A stretch of 64,000 nt of DNA from Rhizobium leguminosarum. GTDB lineage: Bacteria > Pseudomonadota > Alphaproteobacteria > Rhizobiales > Rhizobiaceae. Below are positions 44,469-53,221 of the stretch, piece by piece. The notes below the pieces were generated by a model. The model had not been told where the DNA came from. It did not search any database and saw only the letters and a list, made by a program, of their open reading frames with translations. Made by a program: the position numbers and the translations under genes. The stretch lies in the NCBI RefSeq assembly GCF_017876795.1, contig NZ_JAGIOR010000001.1, positions 1,250,501 to 1,314,500 of the forward strand, written 5' to 3'. How positions within the stretch are numbered: the first letter of the stretch is position 1; each line of letters opens with the position of its first letter.

Positions 44469-46418
44469 GTGGCGGCCCGAAAATACGACAATCTGTGGAA
44501 GCTGGATGTGGTACTTCGCCGCATCGAGCCGAAAAGTTTCTCTGAGCTGAATGTTTACTCACCAAAACACAGCACGCCAAGGAGGCGGGTCTATTTCAAC
44601 TTCGCGATCTGTGCAGAGTTGGGGCCGCTAGCGCCGCGTTTCGCTTCTGAATTCGTCATATGGATGGCCGATTTGGTCGTGGCCACCGCACGCGGCAAAC
44701 TGGTGCCAGTGAGATACTGGATGCGCCATCTCGCTCATGCTGATGCGGCGTATCCGGAGGACTGGACGCCAACACAGTGGCAATTCCACACAACCGAATG
44801 GTGGCTTTCCATTAGATCAGATCCGGATCTGAAGGACGTTACGAAAAACGAGTACCTCTACCATGTGCAAAACTTCATCGCCCACCTTCAGCAAAGGCAG
44901 GTAATTCCGAGGTTCAAGCTTCCGAAGGCGATACGAGGGGCCAAAGGTCGCAAAAAGATCACGGTCGCTGAAGTCCTGAAGCAAAACAAAGAGAATCCCA
45001 AGGATGATCTCCTTCCAGAAGACGTCAAGTCTGCGCTCGCGGAGCTTGATTTTCTTGATGATCTCACTGATTCCGCGCAGGTACTTCGGCGAATCGAAAT
45101 TATACTAGACGCCACGAGGTCGTTTCTGGAAAGCAAAATACGATCGTTTTGGACGGAGTGGACGGCGACACGTCAGTACCTGGATTTGGGAGTGTTTGAT
45201 CCCGAGGATTTCCTCGAGAAGTTCGCGGTCTCGCGCGATCCACTCAAGCTTCGACGCGGCTGGAGGGAAGTTATCGATAGCCGAGCTAGGATTATCGCGC
45301 TTGTTGAGTACATGCATGGATCAATGCTTCCCGTTTCGACAAGCGACCCCGTTCTTCGTCTCGTCTACAATGAATATTCAGTTGGAGAAATCCGAGACCT
45401 TATGCACTCGACACCGGATTCGGTGTTGCCCTTCCTCGCCCTCGTCCTCGTCAACGACCCGATTGAGGTGTCATCTGCATCGAACCTGTTTGCCACTTCG
45501 TTGAAGACGACTTCCAATCCATCTAACGTTCGTCTGACCTATCTTAAGAAGCGCGCTCGTTATCGGAAGATAAACGTCATCTGGGCAGCCTCCGATGAAC
45601 GTACGCTCAAGCTTGCAAGCCGCCGTAGAATCGAGCCAGCCACCGCGCTCGGATGCATCCTACAGATGCGCGAGCCTCTTCAGCACTATGCCGAACCCGC
45701 CGATGCTGATCGCCTGTTTCTGGTGTGCGGTAACAAAGGCCACGGAGAGACGGTGAAGGTGCTATCGCCCCCAATCCTGCGTGCTGCTTGGGACCGGCTC
45801 CGGCAAGAAGACCCAATCCTCTCGCGGTACAGGTATACCTTGGACAAGCTCCGACCGACTCTGATTCTGCGGAGTTTCCTGGTTAGCGGAGGCGACATTT
45901 TTGCGACCTTCCACGCGGCTCGGCACAAATGGCTGACGACGACCCAGTCATATGTAAATGAAGTTGTAACCGAAAAGATGAGCTCCTCGGCGGCGAGGGA
46001 AGTTCAGGATGTCATGACTTTGAGCGTAACTAAGGACCGTCCTCACCTAGAGAAATCGGCTGGAATTTCGCCCGTGCGGGCGCGAGCAATAATCGAAAAG
46101 GCCCGCCATATGGGGTTTCTCGAGCACACAGGGGGACAGTCCCGGAAGAAGGTCACGGAGGACTTGGTGAAATTCACTCAAGGAGAGGTGATCGTGATCG
46201 AGGATGCGTCCGTCGCGGCAGAAATTCTTGTCTTCAAGGAGCATTTGGTCTCCGAGCTTCCAATCCTGCGGACCTCTAGCGACTTCGAGAGCGTTTGGCT
46301 CCCGCTGCTTGTTTACGTCAACGGCTGCTTGGCTGCGCTTCCACCGGACGTTTTGGAAAGAGGCAGGAAATTAGCGTCCGAACTCCAAATCGCATACCTG
46401 GACGCTCCACATGCGTGA
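44469..46418 (+). CDS. Tyrosine recombinase 2 of the integration module
   Basis: 649-residue recombinase-like protein with a GTG start 2 bp after recombinase 1. The C-terminal domain is diverged: LRPTLILRSFLVSGG then FHAARHKWLTTTQSYVNE keeps a His-containing segment and a Tyr (QSYVNE) in the positions of the tyrosine recombinase fold. Long N-terminal and linker regions resemble the large middle members of recombinase trios. Its stop overlaps the ATG of recombinase 3. One or more catalytic residues may be replaced, so it could be a structural partner. Confidence 0.75.
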   Translation: MAARKYDNLWKLDVVLRRIEPKSFSELNVYSPKHSTPRRRVYFNFAICAELGPLAPRFASEFVIWMADLVVATARGKLVPVRYWMRHLAHADAAYPEDWTPTQWQFHTTEWWLSIRSDPDLKDVTKNEYLYHVQNFIAHLQQRQVIPRFKLPKAIRGAKGRKKITVAEVLKQNKENPKDDLLPEDVKSALAELDFLDDLTDSAQVLRRIEIILDATRSFLESKIRSFWTEWTATRQYLDLGVFDPEDFLEKFAVSRDPLKLRRGWREVIDSRARIIALVEYMHGSMLPVSTSDPVLRLVYNEYSVGEIRDLMHSTPDSVLPFLALVLVNDPIEVSSASNLFATSLKTTSNPSNVRLTYLKKRARYRKINVIWAASDERTLKLASRRRIEPATALGCILQMREPLQHYAEPADADRLFLVCGNKGHGETVKVLSPPILRAAWDRLRQEDPILSRYRYTLDKLRPTLILRSFLVSGGDIFATFHAARHKWLTTTQSYVNEVVTEKMSSSAAREVQDVMTLSVTKDRPHLEKSAGISPVRARAIIEKARHMGFLEHTGGQSRKKVTEDLVKFTQGEVIVIEDASVAAEILVFKEHLVSELPILRTSSDFESVWLPLLVYVNGCLAALPPDVLERGRKLASELQIAYLDAPHA

Positions 46419-48576
46419 GAACCCACAACCCGCACTCCATGACTCGGATGAAGAATCTCGGCGGCTTGTCGCGATCATAGGCTCCGCAGGCCTGCGCTCC
46501 AAGTGGGATGATCCGGAGTGGGATTATTACGGCTTCAGGAAGCGGTTTAAGTGGACGCGTCGAATGGCCAATGGGCTGCGGCTGACGCACCCGGAAAACA
46601 GTAGTTTCTGGACTCTTGCGCGCCGATATCAGGCAGCCCTGCGCAGTGAACTGGTCGAGGACACGGAAAATGCTCTCAGCACGATCTTCGCCAAGACACA
46701 TGCTCTCCTTGCCATTTGCGATATGGTGATACGACGAGGTCTGTCATCGCTGGCGGAATTCGACGAAACGCATCATCAGGAATTAATGGAAGAATTCAAC
46801 GAAGGTCGAACGGGTTTCTCTCCCGAAAAGGTGACCAAGGGCCGCTTGCTCTTTGTCCATGCAGTGTACGCGGATCTGCACCATCTCTTTGCTCATCCCC
46901 AGAAGGATGGAAGATACATCCTTAACGATGGTTTTCGGTTCCCTATCATTCTCGACAAAAGCGACCGGATCGCGATCGCTAAAAAGGGGAAAGTAAGCGG
47001 CCAGACGGAGGATCTGCCAGAAGCAGTGGTATTCGCTCACATCGCAGCAGCGATTGAATACATAGAGTTCTACGCCAGCGATATTATGAAACTCGATCGC
47101 CGCTGGTCGGAGATTCGAGCGAAACCAGCACCGAAGCCCACCCGGGCTCGACCTGGAGAAGCCACAGCGAGGGTTGCCGAACTTCTCCACGATGCGGTTA
47201 TCAAGGGTAGCCACCCTGAACTTTTGGCCGAACACATTGTTGACAGGCGAGTGGTTTCCGAGCTGGCAGAAGTTCACCATACGTCGTTGTACAAACTGCG
47301 CTTCAATGCCCTTTTCGAAGCCGTGGAGTGCTATCTGAACACTCCTAGCGATGCCAGCCACCAGAGAATGCGGACCGCCTTGGATGCACCTATCCTTGCA
47401 TTCGCGCGCGTGGCTAGAAAGCCTCCGCAGAGGCGGGCGCCGACCGCCGAAGTCGGCCTCCCATTCAAAGGCGTTGATGGCGAGTTCGCACCTTGGCCGT
47501 TGAACGCCTTGGGATCGACCGCAGGTGAGGATGCTAGTCTCGAAGAGGCGAAATCTGATCTCTGGTCAGCGTGCTATATTCTCGTTCTTGCTTACCTAGC
47601 GGTCCGTCTTGACGAGGGACTGAGCGTTACTACCGATTGCATCGTGCCAAAGGTCGACGGCTTCTACCTCCGATATAGAGTCACGAAGAACTTGAACAGC
47701 GAGGGCGGCACTGTCGTCGAGCGTCCAGTGCCGGAAGTTGTTGTCAAAGCCGTGAACATTGCTATCGAGCTCGGCAAGGATGCCCGTCTTGAATTGAAAT
47801 CGGACGAGCTATTCGCCGTGGGCCATCGGCTTGGAGCTTCTTCCCTGGAAGAGAGCACAGTACGGAAAAGACTGGCATCATTCGGACGCCGAACTGGTGC
47901 TTCACGAAGAGCGCCTTTGGTGGATGGAGAGGAGTGGATCGTCACGCCCAACCATCTTCGTCGGTTCTTCGTGACGATGTGGAATAACTACTACGCTTAT
48001 GCTCGGAAATATGAGGCGCTTCGAAGATTCCTTGGACACGAGTGGATTACGACGACAGTGAGGTACGGACTTCGCAGAGAGGATCTTCCCCGACTTTCAG
48101 AACAGCAGCGCGATACGGCGGTTAAGGTGCTCGTCCGGAAGTTCTTCGATGGCGCGGGATCGCTGTCCGAAATTCCAAAATACATTGTTGCGTTTGCGGA
48201 AGGTCTTCGAATTCGTAGTTTGCCGCCGGAGCAAATCTTCAAATACTTTCGCGAGTTTGTCGACGATCAGAAGATAATTCTTTTCGCGATGCCATGGGGC
48301 TACTGCGTATGGTCTGCAAGTGCTGGAAAGTATGCACAATGTTTCAAAAAGTCCTTGAGAGCCATGAATATGGACCGGGGAGAGGCAGAGCGTACATGCG
48401 TAGGCTGCGATGGCTGTCAGAATCTCATGCGTGATGAGGTATTCGAGCCCTTCTACGAAACGGGCCTGGAGCGGCATACCAAAATCGCTGAGAATCCGAA
48501 AGCGCCGCCGTCAATTGTCGTGGCAGCGAAAACCTTCATCAACATCGCCACATCAATCCTTAAGAGGGCTGCATGA
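46411..48576 (+). CDS. Tyrosine recombinase 3 of the integration module
   Basis: 721-residue recombinase with a well-preserved catalytic end: Arg in YLAVRLDEGLSV, TPNHLRRFFVTMWNN (His-x-x-Arg) and RRFLGHEWITTTVRYGL (Leu-Gly-His ... Tyr nucleophile). A Cys-rich segment RTCVGCDGCQNL near residue 665 could bind zinc. It overlaps recombinase 2 by 8 bp and the coiled-coil gene by 4 bp. It likely carries out strand exchange together with recombinase 1. Confidence 0.85.
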   Translation: MRENPQPALHDSDEESRRLVAIIGSAGLRSKWDDPEWDYYGFRKRFKWTRRMANGLRLTHPENSSFWTLARRYQAALRSELVEDTENALSTIFAKTHALLAICDMVIRRGLSSLAEFDETHHQELMEEFNEGRTGFSPEKVTKGRLLFVHAVYADLHHLFAHPQKDGRYILNDGFRFPIILDKSDRIAIAKKGKVSGQTEDLPEAVVFAHIAAAIEYIEFYASDIMKLDRRWSEIRAKPAPKPTRARPGEATARVAELLHDAVIKGSHPELLAEHIVDRRVVSELAEVHHTSLYKLRFNALFEAVECYLNTPSDASHQRMRTALDAPILAFARVARKPPQRRAPTAEVGLPFKGVDGEFAPWPLNALGSTAGEDASLEEAKSDLWSACYILVLAYLAVRLDEGLSVTTDCIVPKVDGFYLRYRVTKNLNSEGGTVVERPVPEVVVKAVNIAIELGKDARLELKSDELFAVGHRLGASSLEESTVRKRLASFGRRTGASRRAPLVDGEEWIVTPNHLRRFFVTMWNNYYAYARKYEALRRFLGHEWITTTVRYGLRREDLPRLSEQQRDTAVKVLVRKFFDGAGSLSEIPKYIVAFAEGLRIRSLPPEQIFKYFREFVDDQKIILFAMPWGYCVWSASAGKYAQCFKKSLRAMNMDRGEAERTCVGCDGCQNLMRDEVFEPFYETGLERHTKIAENPKAPPSIVVAAKTFINIATSILKRAA

Positions 48577-49079
48577 GACGTGGGAAGTTTAAACTGATCC
48601 GGAAGCCAAGTCCGCGACCGAAGGTCAATTCGGGCGCCGACAATCAGCAGGGTCATTCCGCCGACGAATCCAGGAAAAGGATTCAAGCTCTTGTCGACGA
48701 GCTTAACCAGATCAATACCAAGGCAGATATCAAAGCCGCTGAAGCAAGGGGGCTTCCCTTCAATCATGAAGCTTTTGCCAGCTGGTGCGGCGTAGGTACC
48801 GACACACTCCGAAAGAAGAACGGCGACCTATATGTCGTGCTGAAAGGCAGGTTAACACATCTGGAGGAGGTTGCCGGCCGAGCACTCCGTGGGAGGCGTG
48901 CAAAAGAACTCGACCCGTCCGATAAGAAGCGGAAGAATCGTGACGAGAAGGAATCGGACGAGATGAAAGCCCTTCGCCAAGAGTTGGATCGAGAGAAGAC
49001 TCTTCGCATTAAGGGAGAGGAGGAAATTCTGCGGCTGGTTGGCCAACTGAGGAGCGCTCTTCACACCAGGGCCACATAA
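48573..49079 (+). CDS. Coiled-coil accessory protein of the recombinase module (TnpC-like)
   Basis: 168-residue, very basic protein. It has a small HTH-like region CGVGTDTLRKKNGDLY and a C-terminal coiled coil (MKALRQELDREKTLRIKG...). Size, position and make-up resemble the small TnpC/DUF6262-type partner that follows recombinase trios and assists Tn554 transposition. Starts with an ATGA overlap with recombinase 3. Confidence 0.75.
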   Translation: MRRGKFKLIRKPSPRPKVNSGADNQQGHSADESRKRIQALVDELNQINTKADIKAAEARGLPFNHEAFASWCGVGTDTLRKKNGDLYVVLKGRLTHLEEVAGRALRGRRAKELDPSDKKRKNRDEKESDEMKALRQELDREKTLRIKGEEEILRLVGQLRSALHTRAT

Positions 49080-49082
49080 GTA

Positions 49083-49132
49083 TGCGGGCTCGCTTCAAGG
49101 AACGGACATCTGTCCGCCGTCAGCGGCCCGCA
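49083..49132. terminator. Nested hairpins between convergent genes
   Basis: TGCGGGC (49083-49089) pairs with GCCCGCA (49126-49132), enclosing CGGACA-tc-TGTCCG (49103-49116). It sits between the recombinase operon and the convergent gapR-like gene. It may stop transcription from both sides, though T-runs are absent. Confidence 0.4.
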
Positions 49133-49138
49133 GTTACT

Positions 49139-49399
49139 TCATTCCATGCCCAACGCGGCCATATAGGTCTGCAGGATCGACTCCTCCTCCAGGCGCTCGT
49201 TCGCATCTTTCTTGCGAAGGCGAATGATGGTCTTCATCGCCTTCGTGTCATAACCTCGGCCCTTTGCCTCACCAAAAACATCCTTGATGTCGTCGCTGAT
49301 CGTTTGCTTCTCTTCCTCTAGGCGCTCGATGCGCTCGATGAACTGGCGGAGTTCAGCTGCGGCCACGTTCGAGGATTCTGCTGCGATTTCGTCTGCCAT
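49139..49399 (-). CDS. Island-borne GapR-like (DUF2312) nucleoid protein
   Basis: 86-residue complete DUF2312/GapR-family protein: helical N-terminus, [32 protein letters not shown] and [18 protein letters not shown]. GapR dimers/tetramers clamp overtwisted DNA and help replication in Caulobacter. AGGAAA precedes the ATG. It is similar in layout to, but diverged from, the host gene split by the island (49606-49716 plus 5472-5646), so it did not arise by simple duplication on insertion. Lying about 200 bp inside the right end, it is well placed to make good the loss of the host copy. Confidence 0.9.
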   Translation of the reverse strand: MADEIAAESSNVAAAELRQFIERIERLEEEKQTISDDIKDVFGEAKGRGYDTKAMKTIIRLRKKDANERLEEESILQTYMAALGME

Positions 49400-49596
49400 T
49401 TGAGTTTCCTTTACATACGTTAGGCGGTCGGGTCGGTCCGCTGGGCCACTCTCTGGCCCGACATAACGACACTTTCCCACGCCACTCATGCTGTTGATAT
49501 TTCCGTTCTCGCGCCCGGCCGAAAATTTTGGCCTGCGGTAGGCCTACTCACCATGCCTTCGGAGTAAGTCCCTGACGGAGCTATCGATTCGCGTTG

Positions 49597-49621
49597 GTAG
49601 GTTGATCACAATGTGTGAAAA
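49597..49621 (-). repeat. Right terminal imperfect inverted repeat of the island
   Basis: On the minus strand it reads TTTTCA, nine bases, ATCAA, CCTAC, mirroring the left end. It is followed by TCCGAT and then host gene sequence GCGATGGTC. The six unmatched bases resemble a coupling sequence left by staggered recombinase cleavage. Confidence 0.55.
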
Positions 49622-49716
49622 TCCGATGCGATGGTCTTCTTTTCTTCTTCCAGCCGTTCAATGCGCTCGATGAAAGCGCGAAGCTGATCGCGGGCGACGC
49701 CATGAGCATCAGACAT
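49606..49716 (-). pseudogene. 5' part of the split gapR-like (DUF2312) gene
   Basis: The ATG and upstream AGGAGAACACG ribosome binding site are intact. It encodes M-S-D-A-H-G-V-A then [18 protein letters not shown] and TIA, after which the frame enters island sequence and ends (S-D-F-H-T-L-stop). The last codons and stop overlap the right terminal repeat. A 36-residue product could still be made from the host promoter but lacks the second half of the GapR domain. Confidence 0.88.
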
Positions 49717-49808
49717 CGTGTTCTCCTGATTTTTCGGGTGATCAATTTTGGATGCACGTGACTGCCGCGAAGCGGCGTCACGGTCAAGCCTGTTGTCGGC
49801 AAGCCAAG

Positions 49809-50114
49809 CTATTTGTGTGGGTTGTTCAGTTCAAAAGCAGCCTTTTGCACAGGCGAGGCCTCGTTCTGGTGAAGATTCTTCCAGTCTTCATACGGCATGC
49901 CATAGACCATCTCGCGCGATTCGTCCCCGGTAATTGGGACACCCTCAGCCTCGGCGGCTTCGCGATACCAATTCGACAGGCAGTTGCGGCAGAAGCCGGC
50001 CAGGTTCATCAGGTCGATGTTCTGAACGTCGCTGCGTTCGCGAAGATGTGCGAGGAGGCGGCGGAAGGCTGCGGCCTCGAATTCAGTCTGCTGTGTTCTG
50101 CTGAGCGCGGTCAT
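49809..50114 (-). CDS. DUF1244 family protein
   Basis: 101-residue conserved alphaproteobacterial protein of unknown function. The family block [20 protein letters not shown] with the Cys pair, followed by WYREAAE and YGMPYEDWK, identifies it. It precedes the split gapR-like gene on the same strand, the original chromosomal order. It may bind metal through its Cys residues. Confidence 0.9.
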   Translation of the reverse strand: MTALSRTQQTEFEAAAFRRLLAHLRERSDVQNIDLMNLAGFCRNCLSNWYREAAEAEGVPITGDESREMVYGMPYEDWKNLHQNEASPVQKAAFELNNPHK

Positions 50115-50180
50115 CTCGCTTTCCTTTCTTCACCAGGACCCTTCTTCAACAGGGGCCTTTCACTCAATAGGGCGTCTCGT

Positions 50181-50969
50181 TCAATAGGGGCCGGTGCGCG
50201 ACAGGCGGACGTCGTATTCGTGCAGGCCCGGATCGGCATTCATCGCCGCAAAGATCGGCGCAAGGCGTTCGGCCCATGCCGATATTCCGGCCTCGTCTGC
50301 TATCAGGTCCTGGCGCACCTCGAGCAGTGCGTGCGGAATGCCGGTGATCATGCAGTGCCGGTACATGGTATCGCCCTTCAGCGCGCCGTCATAGGGTTCG
50401 TTGTCGCCGACGACAAGATCGGGGTCGGCGCGCAACCTGTGGAGCAGCGGGCCGACGGCGCGGTGGTCGTTATCCCAAAGCACGGCGGCGTGCCAGGGGC
50501 GGGCAATGCCCTTCCAGGCCGGGGTGAACGAGTGCAGCGAGAGCACCAGCGGCGCTCTGCCGGTGACGTTCGCCACCTTGTCGATCGTTGCGGCCACGGC
50601 ACCGTGATAGGGGCGATGGAAGGTTTCGATGCGGTCATTCCACTCCTGCGCCGTGATGGGATGATTGCCTGTTATGACAGCCCCGTCGGAGATCTTCATG
50701 ATCAGCGTCGGATCGTCTTCGCCGCGGTTCGGGTCGATCAGCAGCCGCGAAAAGCCGCCGAGTACCGCGGGCACGCCGAGGCTGGCCGAAAGCTGCCGCG
50801 TTAGCCCCTCAATGCCGATGTCATAGGCGATGTGGCGGGCGAAGGCGGCGTCCGGCAGGCCGAGCCGGCCATATCGCGCGGGAAGACGGTTCATCGCGTG
50901 ATCGGCGAGGATCACCATGCCTTTGTCATGTTTTCCGAGTAGGATTTCGAAGGGTTGGAAGTCGTCCAT
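50181..50969 (-). CDS. N-formylglutamate amidohydrolase family protein
   Basis: 262-residue member of the N-formylglutamate amidohydrolase family, which in histidine breakdown releases formate from N-formyl-L-glutamate. Typical segments: ILADHAMNRLPARYG with metal-binding His, DIGIEGLTRQLS, SRLLIDPNRG, LVLSLHSFTP with His and HALLEVRQDLI with Glu-Arg. The length is normal. No histidine-utilisation genes are nearby, so the substrate may differ. Confidence 0.87.
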   Translation of the reverse strand: MDDFQPFEILLGKHDKGMVILADHAMNRLPARYGRLGLPDAAFARHIAYDIGIEGLTRQLSASLGVPAVLGGFSRLLIDPNRGEDDPTLIMKISDGAVITGNHPITAQEWNDRIETFHRPYHGAVAATIDKVANVTGRAPLVLSLHSFTPAWKGIARPWHAAVLWDNDHRAVGPLLHRLRADPDLVVGDNEPYDGALKGDTMYRHCMITGIPHALLEVRQDLIADEAGISAWAERLAPIFAAMNADPGLHEYDVRLSRTGPY

Positions 50970-51179
50970 CGGTAATTGCCGTTCGTCATTGCGCAGTCGG
51001 CGGCAGTGATCGCATGCGTCTGCGCCACGTTCAAGCGCCGCAGGCGGACAGAGGTTGAGCCGGACCCTCGACGGGTGGTTTGTGAAAGGAAATATAATCG
51101 ATTAGCATTGCGTTGACTTTCGCTTGACGGCGGCGCAAGAAGACACGGATACGAATAACCGTGGAGCTATTTGGGAGCC

Positions 51180-51656
51180 GTGTTGATCCAAGCCGCGCCA
51201 AGTTTCCTCACGCGGTCCAGACCGCTGGTCCGTCTCGCTCTGTTCGCTCTTGCAGCCATCATGCCGTTTTTCATCGCAGATGCCGCACGCGCCGATTTTC
51301 GCGTCTGCAACGGAACGCAAAATCTCGTCGGCGTCGCGATCGGCTATCGGGCTAAGGATGGCTGGATGACCGAGGGCTGGTGGCAGGTGCCGGCAACGAC
51401 CTGCGCCACGTTGATCGAGGGAGAATTGCAGTCGCGTTATTATTACCTCTACGCAGAGGACGCTGCCCGGGGAGGACGATGGACGGGTGACGTGCAGATG
51501 TGCGTGGCGGAAAACGAATTCAAGATCACGGGTGTGCAGGATTGTTATGCCCGCGGTTACCAGAAAATGGGATTCAAGGAATATGATACGGGCCGCCAGG
51601 GTAGCTGGATGGTCCAACTCTCCGACACCCCAGGGACGCAAGAAAGCCAGAATTGA
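51180..51656 (+). CDS. Exported DUF1036 protein
   Basis: About 158-residue secreted protein of the DUF1036 family. A signal peptide (LVRLALFALAAIMPFF ... ARA) precedes the DUF1036 domain: DFRVCNGTQNLVGVAIGYR, GWMTEGWWQVP and a Cys-rich remainder ending with DVQMCV and GVQDCYARGY. The start is GTG; TTG three bases later has better spacing to GGGAG. Its stop overlaps the pyruvate kinase ATG (TGATG), so both are co-translated. Confidence 0.85.
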   Translation: MLIQAAPSFLTRSRPLVRLALFALAAIMPFFIADAARADFRVCNGTQNLVGVAIGYRAKDGWMTEGWWQVPATTCATLIEGELQSRYYYLYAEDAARGGRWTGDVQMCVAENEFKITGVQDCYARGYQKMGFKEYDTGRQGSWMVQLSDTPGTQESQN

Positions 51657-53095
51657 TGAAGCGTAATCGCAAAATTAAAATCCTCGCCACCCTCGGGCCT
51701 GCCTCCGCCGAGGAATCGATGATCGAGAAGCTGCACCAGGCCGGTGCCGATGTCTTCCGCATCAATATGAGCCATGCAAGCCACGACCTGATGCGTACGC
51801 TGATCCAGCGCATCCGCTCGGTCGAAGCGCGCTGCGGCCGGCCGATCGGCATTCTCGCCGACCTGCAGGGACCGAAACTGCGTGTCGGCAAGTTCGTCGA
51901 CAGCAAGGTCGACCTGAAGCCCGGCCAAACCTTCACGCTCGACAATAACGAAGCGCTCGGTGATCAGAACCGCGTCTTTCTGCCGCATCCCGAGATCCTG
52001 GAATCGGTACAGCCCGGCCACCGCCTGCTGATCGATGATGGAAAGCTCGCGCTCCGCGCCGAAAAATGCGACGGCAAGAGCATCGTCACCACGGTTATTT
52101 CTGGCACGCGCATCTCCGACCGCAAGGGCGTCAGCCTTCCCGACACGCTGCTCGGCGTCGGGGCACTGACAGACAAGGACCGCGCCGATCTCGACGCCGT
52201 GCTCGCAACCGACGATGTCGATTGGGTAGCGCTGTCCTTCGTCCAGCGTCCCGATGACCTTGCCGAAGTGCGCAAGATCGCCCGTGGCCGTGTCGGCCTG
52301 ATGTCGAAGATCGAAAAGCCGCAGGCGCTCGAGCGTATCGAGGAAATCATCGAACTTTCCGACGCATTGATGGTCGCCCGCGGCGATCTCGGGGTCGAAA
52401 TGCCGCTCGAATCGGTTCCCGGTATCCAGAAGCAGCTGATCCGCGCCTGCCGCCGCTCGGGCAAGCCGGTGGTCGTCGCCACGCAGATGCTGGAATCGAT
52501 GATCTCCTCGCCGGTGCCGACGCGCGCAGAAGTTTCCGACGTCGCGACCGCCGTCTTCGAAGGTGCGGATGCCGTCATGCTCTCGGCCGAATCGGCTTCC
52601 GGCGATTATCCGGTCGAAGCCGTCTCGACCATGGCGTCGATTGCCACCGCCATCGAACGCGAGCCGCATTATCCCGGCATCATCTATGCCCAGCGTGCCC
52701 AGCCCGAAGCGACCGGCGCCGATGCGATCTCGCTTGCTGCCCGTCAGATCGCCGAGACGCTGAAGCTGTCGGCGATCGTCTGTTACACCTCGTCGGGCAC
52801 GACGGGCCTGCGCGCCTCGCGCGAGCGGCCGCAGGTGCCGATCCTGGCGCTGTCGCCGATCATCAAGACGGCGCGCCGCCTTGCCGTCGTCTGGGGCCTG
52901 CATTGCGTCGTCACTCATGACGCGACCGATCTCGACGATATGGTCAACCGCGCCTGCCGCATCGTCGCCGACGAAGGCTTCGGCAAGCCGGGCGACCGCA
53001 TCATCATCTCGGCCGGCGTGCCGCTCGGCACGCCGGGCGCCACCAACATGATCCGCATCGCCTATATCGGTTCCGACGGCCAGAGCGGCATCTGA
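51656..53095 (+). CDS. pyk: Pyruvate kinase
   Basis: 479-residue glycolytic enzyme converting phosphoenolpyruvate and ADP to pyruvate and ATP. Family landmarks: ILATLGPASA, GADVFRINMSHAS, ILADLQGPKLRVG, the catalytic region VGLMSKIEKPQALE and LMVARGDLGVEMPLE, then KPVVVATQMLESM and AVMLSAESASGDYP. The C-terminal allosteric domain ends at GATNMIRIAYIG. Spacing and the strong terminator that follows make it the last gene of the DUF1036-pyk unit. Confidence 0.97.
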   Translation: MKRNRKIKILATLGPASAEESMIEKLHQAGADVFRINMSHASHDLMRTLIQRIRSVEARCGRPIGILADLQGPKLRVGKFVDSKVDLKPGQTFTLDNNEALGDQNRVFLPHPEILESVQPGHRLLIDDGKLALRAEKCDGKSIVTTVISGTRISDRKGVSLPDTLLGVGALTDKDRADLDAVLATDDVDWVALSFVQRPDDLAEVRKIARGRVGLMSKIEKPQALERIEEIIELSDALMVARGDLGVEMPLESVPGIQKQLIRACRRSGKPVVVATQMLESMISSPVPTRAEVSDVATAVFEGADAVMLSAESASGDYPVEAVSTMASIATAIEREPHYPGIIYAQRAQPEATGADAISLAARQIAETLKLSAIVCYTSSGTTGLRASRERPQVPILALSPIIKTARRLAVVWGLHCVVTHDATDLDDMVNRACRIVADEGFGKPGDRIIISAGVPLGTPGATNMIRIAYIGSDGQSGI

Positions 53096-53113
53096 TCCGA
53101 TCGCATCTGTTCG

Positions 53114-53150
53114 AAGCCCGCCACCTCGAAAGAGAGGTGGCGGGCTTTTT
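53114..53150 (+). terminator. Rho-independent terminator after pyk
   Basis: Hairpin AAGCCCGCCACCTC / GAGGTGGCGGGCTT with a six-base loop followed by TTT, a textbook terminator. Confidence 0.92.
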
Positions 53151-53221
53151 CGTTGACGGGACGGCATTGCCAAGGACTGCGGTGCGTGCAAGTTTCGATC
53201 CCTGGATTGGGAGGGATCGTC

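Larger units (their letters stand above)
5647..49621. mobile_element. Integrated ~44-kb genomic island carrying defence genes
   Basis: Boundaries come from the two halves of one DUF2312 gene, at 5472-5646 and 49606-49716. The ends carry imperfect inverted repeats sharing TTTTCA, ATCAA and CCTAC in the same order. The right end holds a four-gene recombinase module (43243-49079), the likely integration machinery, plus an intact DUF2312 gene. Cargo consists of several recognisable or probable anti-phage systems and many hypothetical genes. Base composition and codon use look more mixed and AT-richer than the flanks, consistent with transfer. No conjugation, replication or phage structural genes are seen, so the element would need recombinase action alone or help for transfer. 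Confidence 0.85.

Noticed and set aside
5647..49621. Insertion at a tRNA gene, or a prophage/conjugative element
   Set aside because: No tRNA sequence at either end; no phage structural, replication or conjugation genes were seen.
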